A DNA stretch of 64,000 bases from Segetibacter sp. (GTDB lineage: Bacteria > Bacteroidota > Bacteroidia > Chitinophagales > Chitinophagaceae): the NCBI RefSeq assembly GCF_025963695.1, contig NZ_JAOQAH010000021.1, positions 1-64,000 on the forward strand, written 5' to 3'. The notes under the pieces were generated by a model that was given only the letters and a program-made list of their open reading frames with translations, searched no databases and was not told the origin of the DNA. The translations under genes were made by a program, and so were the position numbers. Positions 17,818-26,464 of the stretch are shown piece by piece (the first letter of the stretch is position 1; each line of letters opens with the position of its first letter).

Positions 17818-18069
17818 ATGCTTTCAAACAATGACATACTGAAAAAACTTAGAATAGCACTTGCTCTGCGTGATGAAGATATGATACACATTTTGTCGTT
17901 AGCCCAATTTAAAATGACGAAAGGTGCACTAAACGATCTGTTCAGGCACGAAGACCATCCCAGCTACGTGGTCGCAGGCGACCAGGTACTAAGAAACTTC
18001 CTGGATGGATTGATTATTTATAAACGGGGACCGAAAGATCAAATAAAGGCTGCCGGGAAAAACCCTTGA
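17818..18069 (+). CDS. Single-repeat DUF1456 protein
   Basis: An 83-residue protein matching one unit of DUF1456 (YehS-like): SNNDILKKLRIALALRDEDM at the start, then ILSLAQFKMTKGALNDLFRH, and ending FLDGLIIYKRGPKD. Typical members such as YehS carry two copies of this unit in about 150-160 residues, whereas here the protein stops after one. It is cytoplasmic, with no signal or membrane segment. The function of the family is unknown. The gene ends normally with a TGA, and the downstream 40 codons show no second unit, so it may be a natural short form. Confidence 0.8.
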   Translation: MLSNNDILKKLRIALALRDEDMIHILSLAQFKMTKGALNDLFRHEDHPSYVVAGDQVLRNFLDGLIIYKRGPKDQIKAAGKNP

Positions 18070-18256
18070 TAAATAAAGAAGCTGATCATCCGCAACAATC
18101 ACAACTTCTACGTCTGCCTGTAAATGTAACCGAATAAAAGCGGGTGAAAATACAAATCTATCTGTTTTTTCACCGGCTTTATAAATGATACCAATAGCAT
18201 TTGTAGCGTCAATTCATTACGTGGAGTGGGATTGAAGTTGTTCAAACCGGCATCAT

Positions 18257-18425
18257 TTATTTCTTCCAAATGCCAGTGAATTCTACCGTATTAGCTTTCG
18301 CATCCAACTGTAAATCATTGTACTCCCCCAAAGGCTCTTGCTATACCGGTTAGGGAAATGTAATTAGCATGATGAACTTGTATAACTGTTATTTCGCTAC
18401 CCTTTACAATGATTGGCTGCTGTTT
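18257..18425 (-). pseudogene. Decayed C-terminal gene fragment
   Basis: On the minus strand one frame reads QPIIVKGSEITVIQVHHAN then YISLTGIARAFGGVQ and a stop. A second frame picks up at once with EYNDLQLDAKANTVEFTGIW KK and a stop at 18257-18259. Joined by a single frameshift they give a plausible 50-residue protein C terminus, but the frames are broken by stops further upstream. I infer a dead gene whose 5' part has been lost. The family is not recognised. Confidence 0.45.
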
Positions 18426-18517
18426 TCTACATAGCTATAATTTTAGTTATACCAGTTTAAAAAAAGCCTGGTTACTCTTTCGCCAAAAGCTCCACAATGT
18501 TTTACCGACGAACGAAA

Positions 18518-18532
18518 TGCGACGCAACGATG
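18518..18532 (-). repeat. Partial copy of the dispersed repeat (copy D)
   Basis: Only the first half is preserved: CATCGTTGCGTCGCA on the minus strand. The following bases do not match. It lies 34 bases downstream of the xylanase stop codon. Confidence 0.5.
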
Positions 18533-18565
18533 ATGCCTTGAAATACAAACGCTCGTACCAAAAAG

Positions 18566-19660
18566 CTAGAACTTCACCACTTCCTGGTATACCTTTTTAG
18601 GTTTCAGATGACGGTCGAATAACAGCGGGTAATCCTTTCGGTTTCGCACGGGGAAGTTGTCGAGCCAACTGTTGCGGTCAGAAATGTTCCAAAAGGTAAC
18701 ACCATTGATCACATTCCTATATTTCCTAAATACGTCAAAACTCATTTTATACACTTCGAGTTGTTGCTGCTCTTTTTGCGGGGAAAAAGTGGTGTCTGCA
18801 TCGGCGCTTTTTCTTTGGCGTGCATCATGTTCTTTGGGATAAACAGAGATATCAAGTTCGGTGATCTGCACTTTCAATCCCAAATCTGCAAATCTTTTAA
18901 TGGTGCTATCTAATTGCCCTCGTGACGGCTCGTTAACTGCCCAATGGCCTTGAAGGCCGATACCATGAACAGGTACCCCGGCATCTTTTAAACCTTTCAC
19001 CAATCGGTAAATTTTCTCTCTTTTTACAGGGCTTATTTCATTGTAATCGTTGTAGAACAGCATTGCATTTGGGTCAGCTTCATGAGCAAATTGAAACGAT
19101 TTTGCAATGTACTCCTCGCCAATGATCTTCAGCCAATCAGAATTGCGCAAGTATTCATCCGGCTTGTCGGATATTGCTTCGTTTACCACATCCCATGCAT
19201 ACAGCTTTCCTTTGTAGCGATTAACAACGGTGGTAATATGATCTTTCAACCGTTGTAACAAAACTTCTTTCGACACTGTTTTGCCTTCCTTGTCGGTAAA
19301 CATCCAGCTTGGCGCCTGGCTGTGCCAACACAGATTATGACCTCTAACTTTCAATCCGTGATTTTGAGCAAAGCTTACTATTGAGTCTGCATCACGCCAA
19401 TAATAATTGTCCTCCTGCGGATGTATTGGCCCCATCTTCATTGCATTCTCGGCCGTAAGGCTATTGAACTCGCGCAATATTAACTGGGCTTCATCTCCCG
19501 CAAGGTTTCGCGGACCGACTGCCACACCTATCGGAAAAAAATTGTTATAGTAGTCTTTTAATCCTTTACTTCCGCCTGCTGTTGTTATAGCCCTTTGGGA
19601 GCTGCACGAGGCAGCAAGGACGCTAACAATGACTGCTGCACTTAAAATTCTGTTTTTCAA
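18566..19660 (-). CDS. GH10 endo-beta-1,4-xylanase lipoprotein
   Basis: A 364-residue lipoprotein, with signal ILSAAVIVSVLAASC and the lipobox Cys at 19. The rest is one GH10 TIM barrel. Family motifs are present: LTAENAMKMGPIHP (about 68-81), RGHNLCWHSQAPSW (106-119), the acid/base in YAWDVVNEAI (Glu161) and the nucleophile in VQITELDISV (Glu268), followed by the WNISDRNSW strand near the end. GH10 enzymes cleave the xylan backbone and accept decorated chains. The protein is probably tethered to the outer membrane. It is the last gene of a minus-strand group after the deacetylase and GH67 genes, so the three likely act together on glucuronoxylan. Confidence 0.93.
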   Translation of the reverse strand: MKNRILSAAVIVSVLAASCSSQRAITTAGGSKGLKDYYNNFFPIGVAVGPRNLAGDEAQLILREFNSLTAENAMKMGPIHPQEDNYYWRDADSIVSFAQNHGLKVRGHNLCWHSQAPSWMFTDKEGKTVSKEVLLQRLKDHITTVVNRYKGKLYAWDVVNEAISDKPDEYLRNSDWLKIIGEEYIAKSFQFAHEADPNAMLFYNDYNEISPVKREKIYRLVKGLKDAGVPVHGIGLQGHWAVNEPSRGQLDSTIKRFADLGLKVQITELDISVYPKEHDARQRKSADADTTFSPQKEQQQLEVYKMSFDVFRKYRNVINGVTFWNISDRNSWLDNFPVRNRKDYPLLFDRHLKPKKVYQEVVKF

Positions 19661-19715
19661 AATGAATTATTTATTGTTACTGTTTTATTGTTACTGGGCT
19701 CTCCCGCAGCTTAAA

Positions 19716-20507
19716 TTACTTTCCTTTTTTATTGTTTGTTTTTACGTACTCCGCCACGTCAATCATTGGTGCATTCCAGATATCCTTTTGGTTTTGTTTT
19801 AAAAATTGCAAAAGCTGCCGATGCGCCTGCAACGAAACATTTAAACTATGACCTCCACCAACGCCGTGAAAAAGGAAAACAAGGAGCGTATTGGTTTCCA
19901 TGGCCTTTTTAACCAATGCAATTAATTGATCACCCGTTTCCCCGTTTATGACATAACATGCTATATTATATACATCGATTTGGTTAATGGCCGGCATTTT
20001 TGAAACTGTTCCTCTTGCTGCGACAAAATCATTTTTTAAAAGATCAACATAAGAGGAATCGCGCACTTTAGTATCTCCGCATGGATAGGCAAAAGTTCTT
20101 TTCGTTTTACCATCAATTGCTTTTAGCAAGGTATTGGTCATTCGTATTTCGTCGATAATTCTTCTGAAAGTATAAGTTTTCAGATCATAATCTGCCGTCA
20201 CAAACCCTCTTCCGGGCCCGCTGGCGCACGGGTGATAAAGCGTGTGGTTGCCGAGTTCGTGCCCGTTTTTTGCGATCGCCCTCCATTCATCCATCCTTTT
20301 TGTCAAGGCCGCCGAATAGCCGGATATATAAAAAGAACCTTTAAGGCCGAATGAATCTAAAGCAGGAATAGCATTATCCAGATCAACATCTATGGCGTCG
20401 TCGTAGGTTAAGGAAACTGCGCATTTCTTGTTGTTCCATAACCTTTGTTGGCCAAAAGTGATAGAGACAGTTAATGAAAGGAGCATAATTAGAAAGCTTT
20501 TTTGCAT
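19716..20507 (-). CDS. Secreted CE4-like polysaccharide deacetylase
   Basis: The ATG at 20507 is preferred over one 12 codons upstream because a signal peptide (SFLIMLLSLTVSITFG) then starts the 263-residue protein. The NodB fold is clear: motif 1 is SLTYDDA (TFDDG in most members, giving the catalytic base and a metal ligand), and motif 2 is the zinc-binding HELGNHTLYHP. A later motif is FAYPCGD in place of the usual RxPY, so the conserved Arg is missing or shifted. The segment LVFLFHGVGGG provides the last conserved His. Members remove O- or N-acetyl groups. Between the GH10 and GH67 genes, deacetylation of xylan or its oligomers is the simplest reading, but chitin or peptidoglycan cannot be excluded. 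Confidence 0.8.
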   Translation of the reverse strand: MQKSFLIMLLSLTVSITFGQQRLWNNKKCAVSLTYDDAIDVDLDNAIPALDSFGLKGSFYISGYSAALTKRMDEWRAIAKNGHELGNHTLYHPCASGPGRGFVTADYDLKTYTFRRIIDEIRMTNTLLKAIDGKTKRTFAYPCGDTKVRDSSYVDLLKNDFVAARGTVSKMPAINQIDVYNIACYVINGETGDQLIALVKKAMETNTLLVFLFHGVGGGHSLNVSLQAHRQLLQFLKQNQKDIWNAPMIDVAEYVKTNNKKGK

Positions 20508-20562
20508 TGTTCTGTTCTTTCTTATACTTACATCAATCGGCAATTATACCGGATGAATGAAA

Positions 20563-22716
20563 CTACCGGCCATTGCCCGGCGCTAATGGAAAACTCAGGT
20601 CCTTGTAATATTCTAATGTATGATCCGGTTTTTCATATGAAGAAGGGATCGGCATTTTTGAGAAGGTTTGAAAGTATAGCAGGCACGAATTTCTCCACCA
20701 TACAGCTTCTTTTTCCTGCACCGCCAACAACATCTTAACCTGGTTAAATCGTTGTTTGTCCACTTGTTTTTCTATGCTATTCCATTGTTTCTGCATTAAT
20801 CGAACTGAAACAACTCCCACATTATATCTGTAGCATATTTCGTTCCATAGGGTTCTTCCCGATTTCATTCTGTGATCCCACGCAACGTGATGAAACCATA
20901 GAAGGTATTCTTCGGGACATGTGTTTATGTTTTCGTACAATTTCTTTAGTTCCGGCGCATATTGAGACAAATAATTGGTGCCTTTTTCTGTGCGGTCAAA
21001 GCCAATACCAATAGAATCCGCTTTATGAAAATAAACAGGGTTCCAATCAGCCCGGGAGGCTTTGTCGAACCAAGGCGCCGGACCGTAATGGTGCCCATAA
21101 CCCATAATGTGATGAAGGCCTAGCGGCGTCATATAATTTACCATTGCTTCACGTGAACTCAACATTATTTTTTCAACTGTATCCACCAGTTGCCTGCTGT
21201 TTCCAAATGTTTGCCTGATCCATTCGTTTGCAATTTGAGCAGAAGATATTTCGTGGTCCCAGGCAAGGCGGCCTAATGTATACCAGTTCGACTGGCCGAA
21301 AGGATGGCCGGTCCAATTAATGTCGTTTCCAATATTAGATACTCCGGCCATTCCTGATAAAGCGTGCCCGCCAAGTGATCCATCCAATACTTTCGCAACT
21401 GTTGACCCCTTTCCTTTTTCATATGTATCTGCATTTAAAACTTCTTTAAACAAAGGAGCCATATAAACGAGGTGGGTAGAAAAACCAAGATACTCCTGCG
21501 TAAGTTGGTACTCCATGAAAAGGGGAGTTTTAGGCATTGCGCCAAATAGGGGCGAAAAAGGCTCTCTAGGCTGAAAATCAAGCGGACCATTTTTTACCTG
21601 GATGGCTACGTTTTTATTAAATTTTCCATCCAATGGTTTAAACTCAGTATAAGCTTGTTTTAGGCGGTCTTCAGGGCTTTCATTATTATATACAAAGGAG
21701 CGCCACATCACTATTCCACCGTGAGGTGCAAGTGCTTCAGCAAACATATTTGCCCCGTCTGCATGACTTCTTTTATAATCTTGCGGACCGGGTTGTCCTT
21801 CCGAATTTGCTTTGATAAGAAACCCTCCAAAGTCTGGAATGTAAGTATATATCTCATCTATCTTATTTTTCCACCATTGCTTTACGTCGGCGTTCAGCGG
21901 GTCTGCAGTCTTGAGTTTTCCAATTTCTATCGGAGCACTAAATCGTCCCGTCAGGTATATCTTTATTCCGTACGGGCGAAAAACATCCGCCAAAGCTGCT
22001 ACCTTTTCAAGGTATTCTTTCGTTAGGATTAGTGCATTGGCGTTTACGTTTGTTATGACTGCGCCGTTTATTCCTATCGAAGCATTTGCCCGTGCATAAT
22101 CAATGTATCTCTGGTCAATATAACCGGGCAAAGTGTGCCAGTTCCAGATAGAAAAGCCGGCATAGCCTCTTTCAACAAAGCGATTGAGATTGTCCCAATG
22201 ATTTAATAACCGGTATTTAATTTTGGGGGCCGATGTAATGGAAAGGTTTTGAATGTTTTGTTGCGTTTGCAAGAGGCGCAAAAAGTGAAACACGCCATGC
22301 AGTACGCCCACATCGGTATTTGCTGCAATTGCAATGATATTTTTTTGATCTTGTTTTGAAGTTACTATAACGAACCCTTCATCGCCTGCTTTTGTAAGTT
22401 GCTGACTTAGCGAAAGAGCAGCAATGACAGCGTTACTTTTGGCGGTACCGATAACCAGTTGATTGAACGCTGTGTTGTTTTGAAGTGAGACCTTTTTTCC
22501 TAGCAATCCTTCTAACCCCATCTGCAATTCATCCTTTGCTGCATTTAGAGAAGGTGAAGTTCCAGGAAAATGGATGGACGTGATAGCGCTACGATAGTTA
22601 GCAAGTAATTTGGCGCTGCTAACCAACTCATAGCGCAGCCAAAGGCGGTAACCGTCATCGGCACTAACCGCTAAAACCGAAAAGAAAAATAGACACAGAC
22701 ACAAAATTTTTTTCAT
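20563..22716 (-). CDS. GH67 alpha-glucuronidase
   Basis: A 717-residue exported enzyme with a signal peptide ending VLAVSAD. It matches GH67 from end to end: an N-terminal alpha/beta domain (15-150), the TIM barrel (about 160-480) and a helical C-terminal domain. Likely catalytic residues by family comparison are Glu306 in IKANSEGQPG, Asp380 in VKNGPLDFQPREP and Glu408 in YQLTQEY. The segment WYTLGRLAWDHEISS (C-terminal domain) is also typical. The enzyme removes 4-O-methyl-glucuronic acid from the non-reducing end of xylo-oligosaccharides produced by GH10 xylanase, which is encoded two genes downstream. It heads the minus-strand group of three. Confidence 0.93.
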   Translation of the reverse strand: MKKILCLCLFFFSVLAVSADDGYRLWLRYELVSSAKLLANYRSAITSIHFPGTSPSLNAAKDELQMGLEGLLGKKVSLQNNTAFNQLVIGTAKSNAVIAALSLSQQLTKAGDEGFVIVTSKQDQKNIIAIAANTDVGVLHGVFHFLRLLQTQQNIQNLSITSAPKIKYRLLNHWDNLNRFVERGYAGFSIWNWHTLPGYIDQRYIDYARANASIGINGAVITNVNANALILTKEYLEKVAALADVFRPYGIKIYLTGRFSAPIEIGKLKTADPLNADVKQWWKNKIDEIYTYIPDFGGFLIKANSEGQPGPQDYKRSHADGANMFAEALAPHGGIVMWRSFVYNNESPEDRLKQAYTEFKPLDGKFNKNVAIQVKNGPLDFQPREPFSPLFGAMPKTPLFMEYQLTQEYLGFSTHLVYMAPLFKEVLNADTYEKGKGSTVAKVLDGSLGGHALSGMAGVSNIGNDINWTGHPFGQSNWYTLGRLAWDHEISSAQIANEWIRQTFGNSRQLVDTVEKIMLSSREAMVNYMTPLGLHHIMGYGHHYGPAPWFDKASRADWNPVYFHKADSIGIGFDRTEKGTNYLSQYAPELKKLYENINTCPEEYLLWFHHVAWDHRMKSGRTLWNEICYRYNVGVVSVRLMQKQWNSIEKQVDKQRFNQVKMLLAVQEKEAVWWRNSCLLYFQTFSKMPIPSSYEKPDHTLEYYKDLSFPLAPGNGR

Positions 22717-22933
22717 AAATACATTGCGCTTGTAGCACTTATTTAAATAAATTTTTAACTATAAACTTGCTTCAAAAAGAGTTCCTCACGAGGGCATTAA
22801 CTGATTAACATGCCTGTATGCGCTTTGCTTCTTCAGATTGTGCCGCTAAAGTATTGCCTTTTATTTTGATTACTGCAATCGGTTGCATTAGCGATCAAAT
22901 TCTTCCTACTTTACAATCTTATTAGTGTTAAGT
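22717..22933. promoter_or_regulatory. Divergent control region between GH67 and acetylesterase genes
   Basis: These 217 bases separate two outward-facing halves of the xylan gene set and must hold both promoters. The part next to the GH67 start is very AT-rich (TTATTTAAATAAATTTTTAA). I did not find a convincing TTTG/TAnnTTTG pair or a clear operator. Confidence 0.4.
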
Positions 22934-24889
22934 ATGGATATGAGAAATACAATTTGGTTATGTATAGTATTGCCAGCCTTTTTTTCAATAGTCAATAATT
23001 CCGCTTTTTGTACCGTCAAACTTCCGGCCTTGGTTGGGGATAGCATGATATTACAAAGAGATAGCAAAGTGAACATATGGGGCTGGGCAGACAAAAACGA
23101 AACGGTAACAGTAAGCTTCGCCGGTAAAAAATATAAAACAAAAACAGGGGAAGATGGTAAGTGGAAGATCGTGCTAGCACCTGTGAAAGCAGGCGGTCCG
23201 TACACCATGAAGATCGACGGTACAAATCATATAATCTTAAGCAACATTTTGATAGGAGATGTTTGGTTTTGTTCGGGCCAGTCGAACATGGTGCACCAGA
23301 TGATACTGCATCGGGAACGTTACGCCGATGAAATTACAAAAGCGAATTATTCAGCAATCAGGCATTTTTGGATCCCTACCTTAACTGATCTACAGGGTCC
23401 TCGTGATAATTTACCAACAGGTTTCTGGAAATCGGCTAATCCAAACGATGTACTCCAATTTTCTGCTGTTGCTTACTTCTTTGCAAAAGCTGTTTACGAA
23501 AAATATCATGTACCGATTGGGCTGATTAATGCAAGTGTTGGGGGTACTCCTATAGAGGCATGGACGAGTGAAGAGGGCTTTAAAGACTTTCCCTCAATTA
23601 TTTCAACAATAGCAAAAAATAAGGATACAGCTTATGTCAATGGCGTGAATAGGATTGCTTTTGCAGCAAATGCAAAGCGGCCGCAGCCCCGGCAGGATAA
23701 AGGATTGTTAGCAGGCAAGCAATGGTACGACCCAAACTATATTTCAATAGGCTGGCATAACATCAATATCCCTGGTTATTGGGAAGACCAGGGTATAAAA
23801 GACCTGGATGGAGCGGTTTGGTATAGACGCGAAATTGATGTACCTGTATCCATGACAGGTAAACCGGCAAAAGTTGCCCTCGGTAGAATTGTTGATGCTG
23901 ACTTTTTGTATGTAAATGGTAAGCTTGCCGGTAACACCACTTACATGTATCCTCAAAGAAGGTATATGTTAGCTGCCGGCATGCTTAAAGCAGGAAAAAA
24001 TGTCTTCGTCATTCGAGTCCTTAACAATACAGGTAAAGGCGGTTTTGTACCTGATAAACCTTATTATCTCGCTGCGGGTAACGATACACTCGATTTGAAA
24101 GGAACCTGGCAATATAAAGTGGGGGAGGTCTATAGCCGCCAAGCCGCATTAGCGGGAAGCAGTGGAATTTCTGCACAAAACCAACCTGCCGCTTTATACA
24201 ATGCAATGGCGGCGCCGGTAACCAACTACACGATCAAAGGTATTCTTTGGTACCAGGGAGAAACCAACGTAAATAATGCTTCTCAATATAAAAAGCTGCT
24301 TCCCGCACTCATTACCGACTGGCGAAACAAATGGAAACAGCCAGATCTTCCCTTCTTATATGTGCAGCTACCAAATTTTCAAGACGTGCAGTATCAACCC
24401 GCAGAAAGCGAATGGGCTGTCTTGAGAGAAGCTCAACTCCAGGCATTATCTATTCCAAATACCGGAATGGCGGTAGCAATAGATCTGGGTGAATGGAACG
24501 ACATTCATCCCGACAGGAAAAAAGAAGTAGGCGAGCGTTTAGCACTGGCGGCACTAAAAGTTGCTTACAAAGAAAAAGACGTTGTATACTCCGGCCCCAT
24601 TTACCGATCGTCTGAAATAGAAGGCGATAAAATAATACTTACATTCAATAATATTGGAAGTGGGTTGATGACAAATGATGGCGAGGAACTGAACAGGTTT
24701 GAAATGGCAGGTGCCGACAAAAAATTTGTTTGGGCCACAGGAAAGATTGAAGGCGATAAAGTAGTCGTCCGGTGCGATAGTATCTCAAACCCTGTGTATG
24801 TTCGTTATGGGTGGGCCGACAATCCTGACGGTGCAAATTTGTACAATAAGGATGGATTACCTGCATCACCTTTTAGAACCGACAATTAG
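22934..24889 (+). CDS. Secreted sialate O-acetylesterase (SASA) family carbohydrate esterase
   Basis: The first ATG of the frame (22934) precedes a signal peptide ending near NNSAFC; the protein is about 651 residues. It is an SGNH-type esterase with the nucleophile in WFCSGQSNM (Ser about 117), the glycine block NASVGGTPIEAW, the ILWYQGETN block and the His of NDIHPDRK. A jelly-roll insert resembling the galactose-binding domain of GH2 enzymes lies at about 255-370 (WYRREIDVPVSM, FLYVNGKLAGNTTYM). Enzymes of this build remove acetyl groups from sugars; next to xylan-degrading genes an acetyl-xylan or acetyl-xylo-oligosaccharide substrate is likely. The CE15 gene follows on the same strand. 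Confidence 0.87.
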   Translation: MDMRNTIWLCIVLPAFFSIVNNSAFCTVKLPALVGDSMILQRDSKVNIWGWADKNETVTVSFAGKKYKTKTGEDGKWKIVLAPVKAGGPYTMKIDGTNHIILSNILIGDVWFCSGQSNMVHQMILHRERYADEITKANYSAIRHFWIPTLTDLQGPRDNLPTGFWKSANPNDVLQFSAVAYFFAKAVYEKYHVPIGLINASVGGTPIEAWTSEEGFKDFPSIISTIAKNKDTAYVNGVNRIAFAANAKRPQPRQDKGLLAGKQWYDPNYISIGWHNINIPGYWEDQGIKDLDGAVWYRREIDVPVSMTGKPAKVALGRIVDADFLYVNGKLAGNTTYMYPQRRYMLAAGMLKAGKNVFVIRVLNNTGKGGFVPDKPYYLAAGNDTLDLKGTWQYKVGEVYSRQAALAGSSGISAQNQPAALYNAMAAPVTNYTIKGILWYQGETNVNNASQYKKLLPALITDWRNKWKQPDLPFLYVQLPNFQDVQYQPAESEWAVLREAQLQALSIPNTGMAVAIDLGEWNDIHPDRKKEVGERLALAALKVAYKEKDVVYSGPIYRSSEIEGDKIILTFNNIGSGLMTNDGEELNRFEMAGADKKFVWATGKIEGDKVVVRCDSISNPVYVRYGWADNPDGANLYNKDGLPASPFRTDN

Positions 24890-24933
24890 CAACTTTTTTT
24901 TTGGGGTAGCCGGCAGAAGTACTGCTATTAAGC

Positions 24934-24957
24934 TTTGCTTGCGTCGCACCCTTCAAC
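24934..24957 (+). repeat. Dispersed intergenic repeat, copy E
   Basis: The TGCGTCGCA core lies here with ACCCTTCAAC after it, inside the 95-base gap between the acetylesterase and glucuronoyl esterase genes. Confidence 0.65.
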
Positions 24958-24984
24958 ATTCTTTTACATATTGAAAATAAACAA

Positions 24985-26355
24985 ATGAAAATTCTTACTT
25001 GCCTCATTGCATTTTTTATAGTTGCTTTGGCTTCTGCCCAAACCCAACGTACGCCCGCCGACAGTATCAGAAGAGATAGTATGATGCGTGCTACGCAAAA
25101 GAGCACCGGGCAGGATTATCAAAATATGCTTGACCAGTTGCGTATAACCTCTACACGACCTGGTCCTTCAGGTAATCCCCAGGCACCTAATGCTGCTAAT
25201 AGTGATGAATCAAAAGCAACTCCTTATACCACGCTTCCTGAACCCCTGGTATTAAAAAACGGCAAAAAGGTGACGTCAGCAAAAATGTGGTGGTCACAAC
25301 GCAGACCGGAAATAGCAGAGGATTTTGACCGCGAAGTATATGGCCGCATACCGGCAAATACGCCTAAAGTAAATTGGGAAGTAACGAGAACAGCCGATAC
25401 AACTATTGGAAGTATAAAAGCGATCACCAAATACTTAGTAGGTCATGTAGATAATTCAGCTTATCCAAAAATTAAGGTAGACATACAGCTCACCTTAACT
25501 ACACCCGCAAATGCCAAAGGTCCTGTTCCGGTAATTACCGAATTTGGTTTTGTATTTCCTCCCGGCTTTAGAATGCCTCCCCCGCCAGCAGGAACTGCGG
25601 TGGTTAAAAATTGGCAGGAACAACTTCTTGAAAAAGGCTGGGGCTGTGCCGTAATTGTTCCAACCAGTTTCCAGGCAGATAATGGTGCAGGACTAACCCA
25701 GGGTATTATTGGATTGGTTAATAAAGGTCAACCACGTAAACCCGACGACTGGGGAACTTTAAAAGCATGGGCATGGGGCGCAAGCCGCGCTATTGATTAT
25801 TACGAGACGGATAAAGCGGTTGATACAAAAAAGTTAGGCATTGAGGGGCTTTCAAGATATGGAAAGGCTGCCATTGTTGCCATGGCTTACGAACCTCGTT
25901 TTGCCATTGCATTTGTAGGATCGTCGGGGGCAGGGGGTATAAAAATTCTGAGAAGGGTTTTTGGCGAGCAAGTGGAGAATCTTGCCTCATCAGGAGAATA
26001 TCATTGGTTTGCCGGAAACTTTATAAAATATACAGGCCCGTTAACTCCAATCGATTTACCCGTTGATGCACACGAACTGGTGGCAATGTGTGCTCCCCGG
26101 CCAGTGTTTATAAGTGTTGGTTCTCCTACAGTAGAGGGTCAGTGGGTAGATGCTAAAGGAATGTTTCTGGCGGGCGTTCATGCTGGCCCCGTGTATAAGC
26201 TTTTAGGTAAAAAGGATCTCGGCACAACAGAATTTCCACCGATCGAAACTGCTTTGGTCGATGGCGAAGTAGCATTTCGCCAACATAGCGGCGGTCATAC
26301 AACCGGGCCAAACTGGGAGACTTTTATCAAATACGCGGGCAAATATTTGAAATAA
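24985..26355 (+). CDS. CE15 glucuronoyl esterase
   Basis: A 456-residue exported protein with signal ILTCLIAFFIVALASAQ. It is an alpha/beta-hydrolase of family CE15: the nucleophile elbow GLSRYGKAA (Ser290) matches the family's G-x-S-R-x-G-K-x-A, and the oxyanion and strand region is FVGSSGAGG. The conserved CAPRPVF segment precedes the catalytic His in RQHSGGHTT (His438 or His434). CE15 enzymes cut the ester between 4-O-methyl-glucuronic acid on xylan and lignin alcohols. The N-terminal 80 residues after the signal are a polar linker. Together with the GH67 and GH10 genes it completes a route for the glucuronic-acid side chains of hardwood-type xylan. Confidence 0.9.
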   Translation: MKILTCLIAFFIVALASAQTQRTPADSIRRDSMMRATQKSTGQDYQNMLDQLRITSTRPGPSGNPQAPNAANSDESKATPYTTLPEPLVLKNGKKVTSAKMWWSQRRPEIAEDFDREVYGRIPANTPKVNWEVTRTADTTIGSIKAITKYLVGHVDNSAYPKIKVDIQLTLTTPANAKGPVPVITEFGFVFPPGFRMPPPPAGTAVVKNWQEQLLEKGWGCAVIVPTSFQADNGAGLTQGIIGLVNKGQPRKPDDWGTLKAWAWGASRAIDYYETDKAVDTKKLGIEGLSRYGKAAIVAMAYEPRFAIAFVGSSGAGGIKILRRVFGEQVENLASSGEYHWFAGNFIKYTGPLTPIDLPVDAHELVAMCAPRPVFISVGSPTVEGQWVDAKGMFLAGVHAGPVYKLLGKKDLGTTEFPPIETALVDGEVAFRQHSGGHTTGPNWETFIKYAGKYLK

Positions 26356-26464
26356 GCTTTTGACAGGAAACCGGACTTACATCACAACGCATTCTCATTA
26401 TTACCCCCGCTTCCGGTTGCTAAAGGCGGAAGGACCAAGACCCTAAAAGGTGTCTAAAGTGTAC

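Larger units (their letters stand above)
18070..18565. other. Intergenic region with gene debris
   Basis: Apart from the fragment annotated at 18257-18425 and one partial repeat copy near 18518, I see no gene. The region lies just downstream of the minus-strand xylanase gene, so the debris may once have belonged to the same polysaccharide cluster. Confidence 0.45.
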
